Assembly: GCA_004794655.1 (NCBI GenBank)
Contig: SMMW01000595.1
Location: 484,101 to 548,100 of the forward strand
Direction: 5' to 3'
DNA length: 64,000 bases
DNA from: Marisa cornuarietis
Taxonomy: Eukaryota > Mollusca > Gastropoda > Architaenioglossa > Ampullariidae
The notes under the pieces were generated by a model. It searched no databases, was not told where the DNA came from, and was given only the letters and a program-made list of their open reading frames with translations. This document shows positions 13,401 to 27,070 of this stretch, in pieces (position 1 is the stretch's first letter; each line of letters starts with the position of its first letter). A program made the translations under genes and the position numbers.

Positions 13401-15202
13401 CGATATTTTCAGCAATAAATTTTCACACAGACTGCAAATATTTACACATCAGCAAGGGACATTACTCTCGAATTATGAACGTTGGAAACGACCCTCTCCA
13501 AAACATGGTAATTGTAAACCCGTGTCTCCCCTCTCTCCCATTACCCTTGTTGGTGACTGGAGTGAAGCCAGATGTTGGCAGCAGGCCGCGGAGTAGTCAG
13601 CCCAGACTGAGTGTCATAGAGTTACGGCCCTTAATGTCAGGTCCAAACTCACAGTGCAGGTCAGAATATTTCCATTCGTCCCTCTCACCCATTCATGCTT
13701 ATTTATGTGACTTTTGGGAAGTAGCTAATATATTAATCAAACCTCAGTTTCGGAAAAAGGAGGCTTTATAATCTTTTTTTATTCTCTCTTTCTGTAAACA
13801 TGACGGGTTTTTTTTGTTATTTTTAAAACTCGATTTGACAATATAATGCCTGGACTGCTAATGAAAAATGAATTTTGGAATTTATTTTTTAATTTCAACA
13901 AAAGAAAACGAATGCTCTTAATAACAAAATTCAAATGTAGTTACTATATCTATTAAAGCTTTGTCGTTTTATTTATGAACATTATTAATTCCTGTATCAT
14001 ATTTTTGTTTGTAAACATCACACACAGGCTACGGTATGCAGCTTTAGAATAGAGGCAAAACCGTTGTTTCCCTAGTTTTTTTAGACATTTTTATTAATAT
14101 GATGTTGGATGATTGTGTGGGGGGAATGAATGGATGGATGGATTGCTAGATGTATATCTGGATGGCTGGGTGGAGGAAAATAAGGTTGGCTGATTTCTTG
14201 GTTCACAATGAAACAAAATCACTATACCGCCTAATTTCCTCTCAAATAAACATTATATGGCGAAGAAGGCGGTGTAATTAAAACAGGACTGTGCAAGTTT
14301 TTATCTTTTTGATCTTATAGTCGTTTGTTCTATGAAAACTTCCTGTGCCATAACGTTTGATGGAAAGTTGTTTCCACTGGAGTTATTTCTAGAGAGCAAT
14401 ATTTACATGAAAAATCGTGGACACCTATTCTTGGGGCTTGTTTGGAGAAATGTTGGGATAGGAGAATGGAAGTAGAATGGAAATATTCCACTAACTGTGA
14501 ACAGCAAGTCTGCAGGAACAGTTATCTAAGATGCTTTGGTTCGAAATTCGATCAGTTTAAATTATTTAGTGATTTGTAAGGCTACCTGGGATCAACCGTG
14601 AGATTATATTTAGTGCTGAGGTGAAGAAATCAGAACTTTGCCATTAGTTTCTTGCAAATAAGCAGTGTGACTTTTTATATCAGTAGTTTTGCCAAAGCAT
14701 CCATTTTCTCCTGAATCGGCCTTAAAGCTTACAGTCTATGGTGACCATGAGATCAGAAATAAATCCATCTCGAGATTTTGATATCAAGCTGCTGTGTTTA
14801 CACATTGAGGTCTAAGAATTTATTTTGCCAAAATAGATTTTAAATCCGCCGGGTTAGCTTTCAATAACCGTTACGGGGTTTTTCTTTATTTCTTTTTTAT
14901 GGCAGTTGAAGTTCCCCAATAAATTCAAGGCTGAAAAACTTTTACAACCTCTAAATGACTCCAATGTTGAGGAAAAAATATAGTTTTATGAAAAAGAAAG
15001 AGATAAAACAAAATAAAATAGTTGCAAACTACCTTTTCATTTTCCCGATTGAACCTTTTTTTTAATGAAAAAGTTTTGCGTCAATTGTAAGTGTTTTTTA
15101 ATCTGTTTTTTAATCTGCTCTTTCATTTCTATGATTGAATTGTTTTTAATGAAAAGATTTAGTCTCAATTTTATCTCTGTTCTTTTACTCCCCTCTTTGT
15201 TC
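10460..15202. other. No gene recognised
   Basis: This is a long AT-rich stretch with short GA, TC and T-rich runs and a G-rich tract at about 12375-12400 (potential quadruplex). The longest open frame (12799-13110 plus, 103 codons) is lysine/arginine-rich and has no family resemblance. Confidence 0.55.
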
Positions 15203-15214
15203 GTGTGTGTGTGT

Positions 15215-15245
<31 letters not shown>
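15203..15245. repeat. (GT)n microsatellite
   Basis: A GT run of about 43 bp with one AT step. Confidence 0.97.
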
Positions 15246-16880
15246 AGCTGTGTGCGTACTTGCTTTCGTGTGGGGTGCGTAGGTGTCTACTCCGTCGACG
15301 TATGGCCATTTTTTAAAAGTTTTTTTCCATGTGGGATAATGTCTGGTGTTGGATAATTTAGCCGAGGAAGAGTTTCTAACCACACAAACCTCGAAATTCC
15401 AAACTGTTTTGCTGATTTTTATCTGGGGAGGGCCTCAACAGTGATTCTAAAATGCAATTGAGGATCGTAATGAGGATCTGCGTGTACATGTAGATACATG
15501 GACATCCGAGATTTTGTGTGCTTGAAGAGAGAGAGAATGAGATGAGCGTTTGCGGTTTCTCTACCCCAAAAATATTCTATTTCGTGTTATTATTTTTCTT
15601 TTTTTTTCTCTTTTTTTCTTCCTTTCTTTATGTCTTTCCAGTTCTTCCAAACTGTTGCTACTTACATCATACCTGCAGATTGCATCAAAAGCGTTCAAAT
15701 CCTCGTGGACTGCGAAAAAACAAAATGTCTGAGAGTGCGGAATGAATCTTTTGTATAGAGTTAGAGTTTTGTGTAGTCAAATCTTTGACACTGATTTTAG
15801 TGCAGAAATCACTGAATACCAGAATACGGCGGCCCTTTTTTAGTTTTAGAAAACATTTTAGAGCGAGATTATGAAAAAAAACACATTGTCAACTTATTTC
15901 GATAGTATCGTGGCCATAGCCAGTGTTGGGTGAGAAGAGTGAAGGTAACCATCAGTTATTTGTTTAAAACACGTGGTTACAGTAAAATGATGTTTTAAGT
16001 CCCTAAATTTATTAAAATTACATTAACAGCACCAAATTAAATTTTGTTGTTATCAAAGTTATCATCAGAAAATATTTACAAATTTGTTCTCTTTAACCTG
16101 CTGTGCTTTAAAAAGAAAAAAGCGACATTCAGGATTAATTTTGTAGAATTACTTGCAAACAAAATGGATAAAGAAAACTGTGAAGGATTTTTATATATTT
16201 TTATATTTTTTCAGGGTAGATCGTGGGCATGTCAACACAGAATGTAACTCATATGCATCTCAGCTGCAATGGATACATGTTAGTAAGACAGGTGAGACAG
16301 GTGACCAGTTCCTTTAAAGCTGCTTTATGGCAGCAACACCTAACCTAAAATTTTATTAAAGAATCTCTAATACCAAGATGTTTCACATCAATTAAGTAAG
16401 CACTTAGCACGAAAGATGACTTCAATTAGTTGTAGAAAGAATATCGACCATTACTAATTATTTTACTGTGCGATTCTTACTCAAACTAGTCTACGAGTCT
16501 TAGCATGAATTCTCTCAAGAAGTGCTTCACACAACCCTGATGTTCCCAAACAAATCCACCAAAAATACAAAACTAAAGAAGTAGCATAACTTTATGAGCG
16601 CATGTAACCTTTGTATATATATATATATATTTAACATTTTAAAACTTTTCTTGGCAGTCGATTGAGGGGAGCGGGCACGTTTACAATTTGTAAATTAATG
16701 TATAATACATGTACATCTTACATAAGCATTAATAAACAATGGGTACTGACCTCATTCCCCGTAAATCATTTTTTGTTTAGAAGTCGTGCTGTCACATTAA
16801 AAACACGTTTCATAGCAAACAAACGGTCTCTCTCAATACCACTGCTATCAGCATCCTGGCCCCATGCATCACAATCATAC
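15246..16880. other. No gene recognised
   Basis: T-rich and AT-rich sequence with a (TA)n run at about 16614-16631. Nothing with coding character. Confidence 0.55.
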
Positions 16881-17157
16881 AAAAGGTAAAGGGTAAAGGT
16901 CATCCCATAACCTTTTCAGGTCGTAAGGGAGTGAGGTGTTAGAGACCCCACTTTTCTCGGGGCCAGCTTTTACATGAGGGTGGTGCCAATCTCCTCTTCC
17001 TCGCTGCCTTACCTTCCCCAGCCCTCTATGGAGTCAGGTACCCATTCCCGTCAGATGGGTCGACTGGGGGAAGTTTGCTACGCTTATCGGGAATTGAACC
17101 AGCGCTCTCTCGGTTCGTACGCCAGCGCTCTAACCACTCGGCCATCCGCTTCTCCTT
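16881..17157 (-). mobile_element. tRNA-derived SINE (family A), minus orientation
   Basis: This is the reverse-oriented relative of the copy at 26.5 kb. Read on the minus strand it starts with gcggatggccgagtggttag (A box TGGCCGAGTGG), has the B box GGTTCAATTCC, then the same body with accccactcc-type differences. It ends in a short CCTTTACC tail at 16881-16898. I saw no clear target-site duplication around it. Confidence 0.85.
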
Positions 17158-17821
17158 ACACAACATTTGGCTGAATTTGTGTGTCCAACAGATTGAACAA
17201 TAAGAAGTGTAAGAAAGAAAGGGAGAAAGAGAGAGAGAAAGACGGAGAGCAAATACTGAGGGTATTTCAGCGAAATCCTATTTAAAGTCACCGAAAAAAA
17301 AATCAGTTTGTAAACACACCTAGTTTGATTCATGCAAAAAAACAAAAACAAAAAAAAAACTCTTAGCCGTTGCCTTTAGATGCGCCTCAGGCAAAGGAGC
17401 ATTTAGCTCGGGAATTTCTGTAACGTAATCGCGGTGAAATACCCCTTTTAATTTAAAACCACTTAAGAAGGCCAAGATTTTAAGGAGAGCAGAGTGCTTT
17501 ACGATAGTCGTAAAAGCCGAATGGCGAAGCAGTGCACCGGGTGTTGAAGGAGCTGCACCGTGCGCCTCCCTGACTATGGAGGGTTGCAGGTGCGGAGATC
17601 CGGCGTAAGACGTTGCGTGAGATGCTGTCTTTGTGTCAACCATTAGTTTGAATCCTGACGAGGGCCTGCAGAGCACAGCTGTAGTCTGGCGCCCAATCCA
17701 CCTCAGACCGTTACGCTGTAGCCTCCGGGTGCATTGTCGGGACAAATCAAAGGCTGAAGACACCGTAATAACTAGACCACTTTTAATGTTACATGTATAT
17801 CGTTATTTTCTATATTTTTCA

Positions 17822-17822
<1 letters not shown>
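17158..17822. other. No gene recognised
   Basis: A 147-codon minus frame (17763-17320) has no recognisable motif and no supported splice context. Confidence 0.5.

Positions 17823-17914
<92 letters not shown>
17823..17914. repeat. (TCA)30 microsatellite
   Basis: An uninterrupted trinucleotide run of about 90 bp followed by a short CT run. Any protein frame across it is a homopolymer artefact. Confidence 0.98.
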
Positions 17915-18093
17915 TCTCTCTCCTTTCTCTAGTATATATTTATAAATAAGTATAAATATATGTTTTATTCAATCACATTACTGTCGTCAAGCAAAAATGG
18001 ATTTAAATGTTGAAAGCCACTATTCATTACAAAAAAGTCGTTAGGGCCACAGAGAACATCGAAACATAAACCTGATGTGTCTTTAGTTCTTAA

Positions 18094-18140
18094 ATTTTAC
18101 AAATGAATTATTGCACATTTTACAAATGAATTATTGCACT
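18094..18140. repeat. Tandem duplication, 23 bp x 2
   Basis: The phrase attttacaaatgaattattg followed by cac occurs twice in a row. Confidence 0.85.
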
Positions 18141-19657
18141 GATATATTTGAAAAGAATGACAGTTTTGTGCAAACTTTTATTAGAAAAAGCTGTCCTGTG
18201 TTTTGTTTTCAACAAACATTGTCATATCATATCACATTTCAGTCATAATGTAGGACGAGGTCTGGTAACAGAAGTGTGGAGAGTTTGGCCACATCCTAGG
18301 ATTGCACGCTGTGCAAACATTATTTCTTGTGATCATCAGACCGTGTACGAGCCTGCAAAAACCATCCAACAGGATCACGACCTCGGATTTTGTGCAAAAA
18401 AAGGTAGCAGCTAGTAATTGGTTGTTTTATCCTTGGCCAGTCAGCGGTCCTGGGTGAAATCTTTGTTGCAAAAGTGGCGAGCTCTGTGAAGAAAGACATC
18501 CACCGCTAGATAATTGTTTCTCTTGTGTCCGCCATAAACGCTTTGTGAATAATTTCCTTTCTGCACAAACCTGTTCGTTTTGCACAATCCTATTCTAAAC
18601 TTCCTGTGCCCAGAAAAGTATTGGTAAGATTGTTTTGCCCTCAGACGTCCAGAAAGTTTCTTGCTAAAAAAATGAAAAGAAAAAAAACTCAACATAGGCG
18701 ATGCCAAGGAACTGACTGAAAAAAAACCACGGGAAGTTTCTGGGAACTGTTGTTTTCACAAGTTATTTAGAGCTAAGATTAAAATCAACAAAGCAGGTGT
18801 TGTTGCCATCCAAAGTTAGGTTGAAAGACGTTCATGTGTAATGGTGCTGATTGTCTGTGATGATCCGTCGTCAGTCTGAATGTAAATGTAATTTTGCATT
18901 GAATCCTGAACTAAACATCTTGAAAAGTGATGATCTCTGCTTTGTCTCTCGAACACAGCACCACGATGGCTGGCTGCTGAGAACAGCTACTACAATCTGA
19001 ATAACGTTTATCTACCTTCACCCGGCTAACAGCTCGTGAGTGAGCTGCTCAGATAAAACAATATTATCGAGCTTAGCTACACGGCCTTTGTGATGCTCAA
19101 TCTTAGACGAGTTGTCAATGGTGTGTATGTGTGTGTGCATGTGTGATGTTGTAGGTGCATACCTGATTTTCTAGGTTTTTTTTTATCTATATATATTTAT
19201 ATGATACATGTTACTTGCCCACTTCCTTTTCCTCCTCATGTTTTCAATTTTTTCATTCAGTGTTTAACTAGAGCACATTCCCATATTCAAATTGCCCAAT
19301 GGGACAAATAAATATGGTCATTGTCATTGTCATTGTCCTACGAGTATCTCCATACAGTTAGAGCGACTGCAGCTACGACGTTTGACCCAAGAGATGCTCG
19401 TTACTTTCGATGGATATTTTTTCTGGATAAACAATCAGTGGATGCTGAACGGTTGGCAGATTGGGTGACCGACATTATTAACTTGCTAAGATTTCTAGCT
19501 TGCTTGACTATATATGTTGTAGTAGGTGATTGTAGGCTAAATATCACGCGCATTCTTATTCTTCTTTAGGAAACAAATTCATGATCTCTACCCACTGGCG
19601 TCAGAAACTATTTCCAGTTTCCTGTTTATACGGTTCGTTAGAAAAAGTAAATAACCC

Positions 19658-19805
19658 CTAAGATCCAACAATAATGCAGAAACTAACATGCAATAAGAAC
19701 CAATAATGATGTAGAATTAACCAATAAGATCAAACTGGCGCTGAAAAAAGTAAGATCCAATGATGACGCAGAAATAACCAGTAAGATCCGGTAATGATAC
19801 ACAAC
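19658..19805. repeat. Degenerate minisatellite, about 31 bp x 5
   Basis: Five diverged copies of a unit starting aagatccaatgatgacgcag and continuing aaataaccaat. The copy starting near 19,725 is the most altered. No coding content. Confidence 0.65.
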
Positions 19806-20091
19806 AACCTTTTTTATTTTTTGAAAAGAGAAGAGGGGGCGGATCACGACTATCGCCGGTGCACACTCGTTGTCATGGAAACAAGCACCTCTTCGCAGTG
19901 TTGTAATGCCTCATCTATCCATGCCTGATGTGGACTTTGTAGAAGCAATCCTGCTTAGTGCTGCTTCGCTAGTGTAAAGCCCGAAGCCCTGTTATTATTT
20001 TTTTTTCAACCAAGCAGTTCACAGAGAACGTCTGTGGTCTCTGAACTATGCGAAGGCGTGAGACCCTTGTCGAAGACCAAAAAACACTAAG

Positions 20092-20187
20092 CCATTGTCT
20101 ACCATAGACTGTATGTACACCACTGTCTATAGTACATTGTCCAACCCACTGTCCACAATACACTCTGCGCCACTGTTTGCAGTTGAC
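20092..20187. repeat. Degenerate minisatellite, about 25 bp x 4
   Basis: Four copies of a unit resembling ccactgtctatagtacattg, each with a cactgt core. Strongly diverged. Confidence 0.5.
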
Positions 20188-21841
20188 TGCCTCATTGATT
20201 GGAGAAATGAAATATCACTTGCTGTTTTAAAGCTTGGGCCACGTGGGGGTCAATGCACTGTGATGGAGATGACAAAGTAGGAGAATCAGTGCCAGCCGCC
20301 TGCAGTCTCTTTAAGCCGACAGAAATACTTTTAAATACAATTTGTTAAAGTCAAAAACTAGGACACCCCTGGCTGCACTTTCTCACCTTTGGATCGTGTT
20401 GAATTAATGTGTGAAGAGTACTGCAAAAGTCACAAAATCAGACATTAACACTAGTTTCAATTTTTTTAGATCCTTTGCATGGGTTTATCAACTGTAAACA
20501 TTTGAAATGAGAGAGGGGGAAGAGAGAGAGAGAGAGAAGGAGAGACTAAAGCCATTATATGGCAAAGATGCTCAGTTTTCCAAGATACTGTACAACACAG
20601 ACTCTCAAATTTTTAAATTTGGATCAAGTAAATTACGATGTTAATAAAGGAGATGCATATTTTATAATTCCATGAATAGTTCCCTGAGCTAGAACCGCAC
20701 GCTATCTGCTCTCTTTTATTCCGGCGGCAGTCCACATATACAAGCAAAGCATGGCTAGGACATGTCTCTGAAGGTTCTCATACTGCTGGTTCCTGTTCCC
20801 GGAGCCCCCGGTATTTCTGGTCCTTATGTATGCTTAGATTTAATGTCATACTTGAGGTAACATGTAATGTCTGATGTATTATGTAGTAGTAACATTGGCA
20901 GACAAACATTTCCCTGAAAAGGATGAATAAAGACGTTTTGCGTTTTGTGTTGTATTATATGGAAGGAAAGACAGTTTTGTTAACTTGTAGTGGACTTGTT
21001 TCCTTGTGAATTGTTTTGGGCTCGTAGTCTGGACATCTGCAAAGTTCCAATGGGTAAAACTGTGCTGAGTAAAGAACTGGCTGTAAATATTGTAGCATGA
21101 AGACTTTGCAAAAGGGCTAGAGAATGGCTCATGATTTCAGTTCACTTTAGCGGCAGTTACTAATTATCTAACACTATCAACTCTCATTTCCACAATATTT
21201 AAAGCCGATGTTTGTTTATATTGAAAGATTTTCGTCAAATGGAGCAGCTCTCTACCTCCGCCGCCATTTGCAAGACTGGCTACGACCTTGTTTTTGATGT
21301 CACTCACTGGACGGAAATTTAAAGAGATTGGCGAACAACGCTGAAAATATAGAATAAATCATTGCAAAAACATACTTCAGGGGTATTTGACAAAAAATAT
21401 TTATTGTAATTTTTTTCTCTAATTCATATCTTTGTCAAAACAGGAAGTGACATACCTTAGGCATGGCTCAAGATGGCGGCGTGTGCAGTTTAGAGTTTAC
21501 GTGAAGAATTCTCCATACAAGAAGACATCACACTTTTGTACAAGCTCAGTGCAGACTTTTTTTTACCTTTTCAAATATTTTGCAGACAAAAAATGTTAGG
21601 AAAGTAAATTATATTCGTCCTCCACCCACAATCAATATCACTGTAAAAAATAATAATAAAAATTAAATCTTAATTCATTCTACCCACATTTTAGTAATTT
21701 AGGTCTTTGTGGAAACGATGCATCTATACTTTACAATGCTTTGTTTTAAACTCTAAACATTAAAGTGTGTAAGCCCCTGTCCGTCTGTGATAAATAAAGC
21801 CAGGAATAATAAAGTCTTACTTTCCAATGTTTCAAAGGGTA

Positions 21842-21914
21842 AGTAGATAATTAAAACAGATTATCAGTATATGTAGTAACTAGATAATTAAAACAGATTG
21901 TCAGTATATGTACA
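21842..21914. repeat. Tandem duplication, about 35 bp x 2
   Basis: The string tagataattaaaacagatt followed by rtcagtatatgta is repeated directly, with one base difference. Confidence 0.85.
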
Positions 21915-23162
21915 CAGCAAAAGTTGCATGCTTTGCTAATAATTGCCTTTTGTGTGCATCGTCCATTTCCTACAGCCTATCTATCGTCTGTCTGGAGCAT
22001 CTTCATCTTTTTCTTTCTACAGATCACGCTTCTTTTCACTTGGTCTTCACTGTTTGTGGGCCTTCAAATCAAACCTTTTAATGTGACTTCTCATTATTTT
22101 AGATTTTTGTGTAGTAAAACAAAATTAGGGAGAATTTATTTTCAGCCCGGCACACAGTTCGTGTTAACAAGTGGGGGCCACACAGTCTCTCTACGGCGTA
22201 GATATGTTCCCTTGTCGTCTGCTTGCTTCGCCCATGATGGATGTCACAGGGTCACGTGACTCAGAATAACACTTCCTCGAAGAAGACCGAGTTTCAAGAA
22301 CGAATTTCCTGTAATTTAGCTCATTTAAATGCTATTGTCGTTTAAATTTGTTTTTTGTATGTGTTTATTTGTTGGTTTTTCGTTTGCTTGTTTGTTTAAC
22401 TTTTTGTTGTTTGTTTTTTTTAACAATGAGGCGAACGCTTGTAAACACTGAAGAAGACCACTGTTTACAAAGTTCTAAACAGTTTAAATTTAAATTAAGT
22501 CTATTTTTATGTTACCACAAACTAGTCCTAATTTATGTGTCAGTAAGTGAAGTTACGGACCGACATAGCGGGAATTCTCAAAAAGAGTTCTTTTGCTTTT
22601 TCAGTCAGTGCTTTTCGGTTAAAGGATGAAAGAAAGAAACTTACATCTAAAACAAAACCAATAAAATCGAAGAAGCAACCAAGAAGTTAAAGAAAGTAGA
22701 ATTTATTCATTGATGAGTAAGCAGCATTTGACGACTAAAATATAGTTTTCGTTAGAAAACAAAATGATCTATGGGGGAAAAAAACGAAAGGGGACCATGT
22801 CCGTTGTGATGTTCAGTTTCATGTTATGGTGTCTTTTACGCTTAGAAAAAGAAGTCTAATAAGACGGTGTGTACCATCTGTCTACTTTATATGTTAGATT
22901 ACAACAATTCATTGGTCCCTCCTGCTGGAGAAAGTAATTGGACAGAAGGCTCATCAAAGTATTGCCGGTGTGGTCAGCCTATACCGAGTTCACGAGTTTT
23001 AGTCGCTTTTTAGCGATTTACCCTCCTCAGGGGAGGTAACAGATTGTGCAGTCGTGCGTCATAAGTACAAGACCTAGGGGATAAGCTTACTTTCTGTTCG
23101 AGCGTAAATAAATGGCTTGGACATCAAGTAGAAGAACCTTATCTTTGAACACACGCTCATTC

Positions 23163-23166
<4 letters not shown>

Positions 23167-23226
<60 letters not shown>
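23167..23226. repeat. (TG)30 microsatellite
   Basis: An uninterrupted 60-bp dinucleotide run. Confidence 0.98.
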
Positions 23227-23228
<2 letters not shown>

Positions 23229-23404
23229 CGAATGAAAATGAAACCGTGTTAGAATTGTACGTGTGCGTATTTACTTGAGAGTGAAAGAGAGACATAATCA
23301 GAAAGACGGAGAGACATTGAAGGATGGGTAAAGAGGGGAGAGAGAATGTGTGATGGGGAAAATAATACAACTGGAACTTAGAAATGTGCGGAAAAGGAAG
23401 AATC

Positions 23405-23462
23405 GAGTGGTCAGAGTGGACAAAACACTGAGATCCTGGTTCGATACCCATGTAACGCAGCG
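23405..23462 (+). mobile_element. Possible SINE/tRNA-like remnant (A-box-like and B box)
   Basis: The string gtggtcagagtggacaaaac resembles an A-box region, and 25 bp later ctggttcgatacccatg contains a B box (GGTTCGATACC). The spacing is tRNA-like, but no cloverleaf or second copy was found here, so this is only a probable SINE head fragment. Confidence 0.3.
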
Positions 23463-25380
23463 TTATCTTCTGGCTGATCCACCTGTTAAACTACTCAAGA
23501 GAGTTGGAGAAAGGAAATGGACAAGAGATGGGCGTCACCCAAATAACAACAACAAACTCAGATCCTTTGGTAAAAACAGTTTCTAACACCTCATTCCGCA
23601 AGGACCGAAAGGTTACGGGGGGAAGGGGGGATGTCTTGACTTTTGAAGACAACGCCAGGTTACTTGCCTCATCCTCCCACTTCAGTGCCCGTCTTATTGC
23701 ATAAGTCACCGCAGCTGCTGCAACACCAGGAACGCACGACTCCGATTAGTAGTCACCGATACATCTTTAACAAGAAGATGACCAGGTGCTCGTGTATAGT
23801 TGTTGTCAGCTACAGATATGGAGGCGGGCAGACAATCCACAACACATAACACCCTGCTATTCTAGGGCTTGAAATGACGTCCCCTTGTTGCTGGCAGTGA
23901 CGCCCCTCTCTGCTTATCACGTGACTAATTACTTCCGGCGCGGAAGAAAAACGATTGGCCTAATTACTTTAAATTATTTCGTCTTGAATAGCTTCTGTAC
24001 AGGTTTTTGCATCTGTGCTTGTCTTGTCACATGATCATAACAACGTAACATCTTAACAAATCAGCCATGGATCTATTTTTAGGCCAACATGGGGGATGGG
24101 CGAAGTTAGGAAAAGTGAGGTGAGGGGAAGAACTGAGCTGAGTCTGGCTTCTGTATGGTCTTCATTACTGCTCGTAGAGATGATATCTGTGAATTACAAA
24201 CACTCCAGCAAACTGTGGAGGCTGGTCGATTTGGTTGAGAGCAGTTGTACTGAAGAACATATTTGAAAATAAAAACCCACCTGGGGTTAGATGAACGCAC
24301 GTCCCTCCCTAAAGCTAGCTCACTGCCAAGCATCTAAAAAAAAAATCAGCCATACTACCATCGAAATGTAAAACAGCGCATGAACAGCTTGTAGTCAATA
24401 CAGCAAATTTTTTACGCTTTCCTTTTTGGTAAAATGAGAGACCCTGTACCATTAAAATTCGGTCCGCGCACCGGAGATGAAGCTCGTCTTCTCGTTCTGG
24501 AAGCAATATCCGGCTGGTATAATGGACTTGCCCCATCGGAACATAAAAGTTTTCCGGCTGGTTGAAGACGACGGTGTAGTCTGCTCGACGTTTGAGCTTT
24601 TAACGCGTGAATCGTCTCCAGATGCATTCAGTCTCCTATGAACCAGTATGGGTCGGCCAAGATAAGAACAAAATAAAATTATCACATGATTGTGAGGTCG
24701 ATGTTAGATTGACAAGCAAGTAAAGGTCTGTTAGTAAAGGTCAAAAGGTAACGTTCAGTGGCCTAGTGACAATGAGAGGGAGTGAGTGTAGGTTGTTTCA
24801 CCATGAGAGGCGGAAACTTGTACGGTTTCATGGTCATCCTTCATCCTTTCGTCTTTCACTCGCTTCTTTCCACTCCACGGTCAGTAATAGTCATCAGACA
24901 GATGCGTCAACATCAACAGCGGCTGCAGTGCTCGCATGCGTAATCGGTCGTCATGGAAACAGTTTTGACGGCGTGAGCAGGCGGTAAAAACCCAAAGAGG
25001 GGTGGGGGTGGGTGGGAGGGAGGGGACTTCCGGGAGGGAATCATGCCGACAGGGAATGCAACTGCAGATCGGTCAATAAGTCTGCCGTGATTGAAATGAG
25101 GTCATCAAATTTAGGGGTGGGAGGAGGAATTCCCTCTCTTGGCCCTCTTTTGATCTTCTTGTGCAGTCTTTGAACTGGCAGCCTGAAAGGAGTGTCTGTG
25201 AAATCACCAAGATTCATTCACTGATGGTCTCTTCCGTCACATTTTCGTTATATTCCCAGCGAATTCGCACAGTCAGTGAATTTACTTGCAATCTCAAATG
25301 TGTAAGTAGGCCTGGTTTGCCAATCCAGGTTTCGTGATGCATATCATAAGTTTCCAAAGACTCCTGTTATTGACGACGAC

Positions 25381-25422
<42 letters not shown>

Positions 25423-26454
25423 CAACTAACGCTTGTTACATTATTGAGCAGGGGGAATTCATAATCACTATGGAATTAGCATAATTAATGAACCGTGCAC
25501 GTACATACTTTACAAATTATATTTCAGTTTTCTCAGCTCCGTTCCAGCAGCCAAACCTGATATGATTCTAAGAGTATTATGCTTCTACATGTGGAGTTTG
25601 TTAAGATTTTATCTGAGATGACATTTCAGCTGTTTTGGCAATCTGGGTTTTAGAAGTGGCTTTAGTCAAACTCCTAGAAAGAAAAAGAGGAAAACCCCCA
25701 AGACGTCACATAAAATTATGATGGATGCAAAATGTATGAGCTTCATGACTAGTGTGTGAAGATAATTGAAGACAGCAATGTGGAAACATAATTGAATAAT
25801 GCTGTCTACATATGAACTGTTACTTAAATTAGTTGGGAAAATAATGTATTTCTGTATGGTTAGCACTAGCAGAAAGACATTTAAAAAAATTTAAGAAAGC
25901 AGAGCCCACCTAGCAAGACTGTCAGGGTCCATTGGGGCAGGTGATGTGTTTTACTTCAGGGTAATTAGCAAGTCCTTGGCTGCTAGATTCTTTGATAACA
26001 GACTGAACATTCCACACAAGCACTGAGTGATCCGTTTATTTTATTTTTTTTCGTTACTTGCTGCAAAGATTTCAAAAAGTGCTGTGAGGAAAAGGCAGCA
26101 TGCAAGGAGAATGAATGATAATTTGCAGTATTTTTGTCAATTAATTGTATTTTGTTAGATGACAAGGAAAGTGGATATCATCGACGAAAAAAAATTAATT
26201 TACTGAGAGTATACATGAATATGGATTATTTGTTTACTGAGTATTATGCAGCTTCAGCCTCATGTATTCGTTCTGAAGTTTTAACATGTTTACAATAAAC
26301 AAGTTTATTGATGTAGCTTGTTATATAATATATTTTCTCCTTACATAGCAGGCTCGGTGAATTTTGCGAGAAGGACTAGCATGAAAAATACAGTAGCACA
26401 GTTAGCAAACTACAAATCTGGGACTGGGGATGAAGAAGAGGGACCCTTAAAAAA
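23463..26454. other. No gene recognised
   Basis: Between the tRNA-like remnant and the family A SINE there are only short, overlapping open frames and the GAT microsatellite. Confidence 0.55.
25372..25418. repeat. (GAC)n(GAT)n microsatellite
   Basis: Three GAC steps lead into a GAT run of about 38 bp. Confidence 0.97.
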
Positions 26455-26737
26455 TGGGGAAGCGGATGACCGAGTGGTTAGAGCGCTGGCGTCCGAACCG
26501 AGAACGCGCTGGTTCAATTCCCGATAAGCGCAGCAAACTTTCCCCCAGTCGACCCAGCTGACGGGAATTGGTACCTGACCCCATAGAGGGTTGGGGAAGG
26601 TAAGGCAGCAAGGGAGAGGAGATTGGCACCACCCTCATGTAAAAGCTGGCCCCGAGAAAACTGAGGTCTCTAACACCTCACTCCCCAACGACCTGAAAAG
26701 GTTATGGGATGACCTTTACCTTTACCTTTACCTTTTA
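26455..26737 (+). mobile_element. tRNA-derived SINE (family A), plus orientation
   Basis: The head looks like a tRNA with a leucine/serine-type 5' end: a degenerate A box (ATGACCGAGTGG, cleaner in the 16.9-kb copy as TGGCCGAGTGG) and B box GGTTCAATTCC about 45 bp later, as in an RNA polymerase III promoter. A tRNA-unrelated body follows (agtcgacccagctgacggga; ggttggggaaggtaaggcag; gccccgagaaaactgaggtc). The tail is a (CTTTAC)n-type repeat at 26712-26737. A 10-bp direct repeat CCTTAAAAAA at 26445-26454 and 26738-26747 is a plausible target-site duplication. The second copy at 16.9-17.2 kb confirms it as a repeat family. Confidence 0.85.
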
Positions 26738-27009
26738 CCTTAAAAAAGGAAGAGATCATCAGTTGTTAAAGGTACTCACCCGAGATCGGCGGTTCTTAAC
26801 TCTAATAAGTATTTCACACTGAACTTATAAAAGTGATCAGATTCCAATTTCATAAGCAGGTAATTATTTAGGCTGTCAAAAGGTAGAGTGGTTACAAGTT
26901 GGCCAGGGACCAGGTGCGCATTAGCTACATAGATGCTAACGGTTGCTAAACTGATAATTAGCTTTCATCTTATCCTGCGCTTCCCTCCAACCTCCTTCGC
27001 AGGCTCTAA

Positions 27010-27070
27010 ATTCCCTGTGCTCGTGCGGGTGTGTGCTCGTGCGGGTGTGTGCTCGTGAGTGCGTGTGAGT
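27010..27070. repeat. Short GTGCTCGTGCGG-type repeat
   Basis: Three near-identical 15-bp copies (gctcgtgcgggtgtg) followed by GTGAGT steps. Confidence 0.75.

Larger units (their letters stand above)
17915..23166. other. No gene recognised; several small tandem duplications
   Basis: The minisatellites and duplications listed separately are the only structure I can support. Open frames are short and T- or A-rich. Confidence 0.55.

Noticed and set aside
17633..17932. Open frame ending in a long isoleucine run
   Set aside because: The run is the (TCA)n microsatellite; the rest has no recognisable motif.
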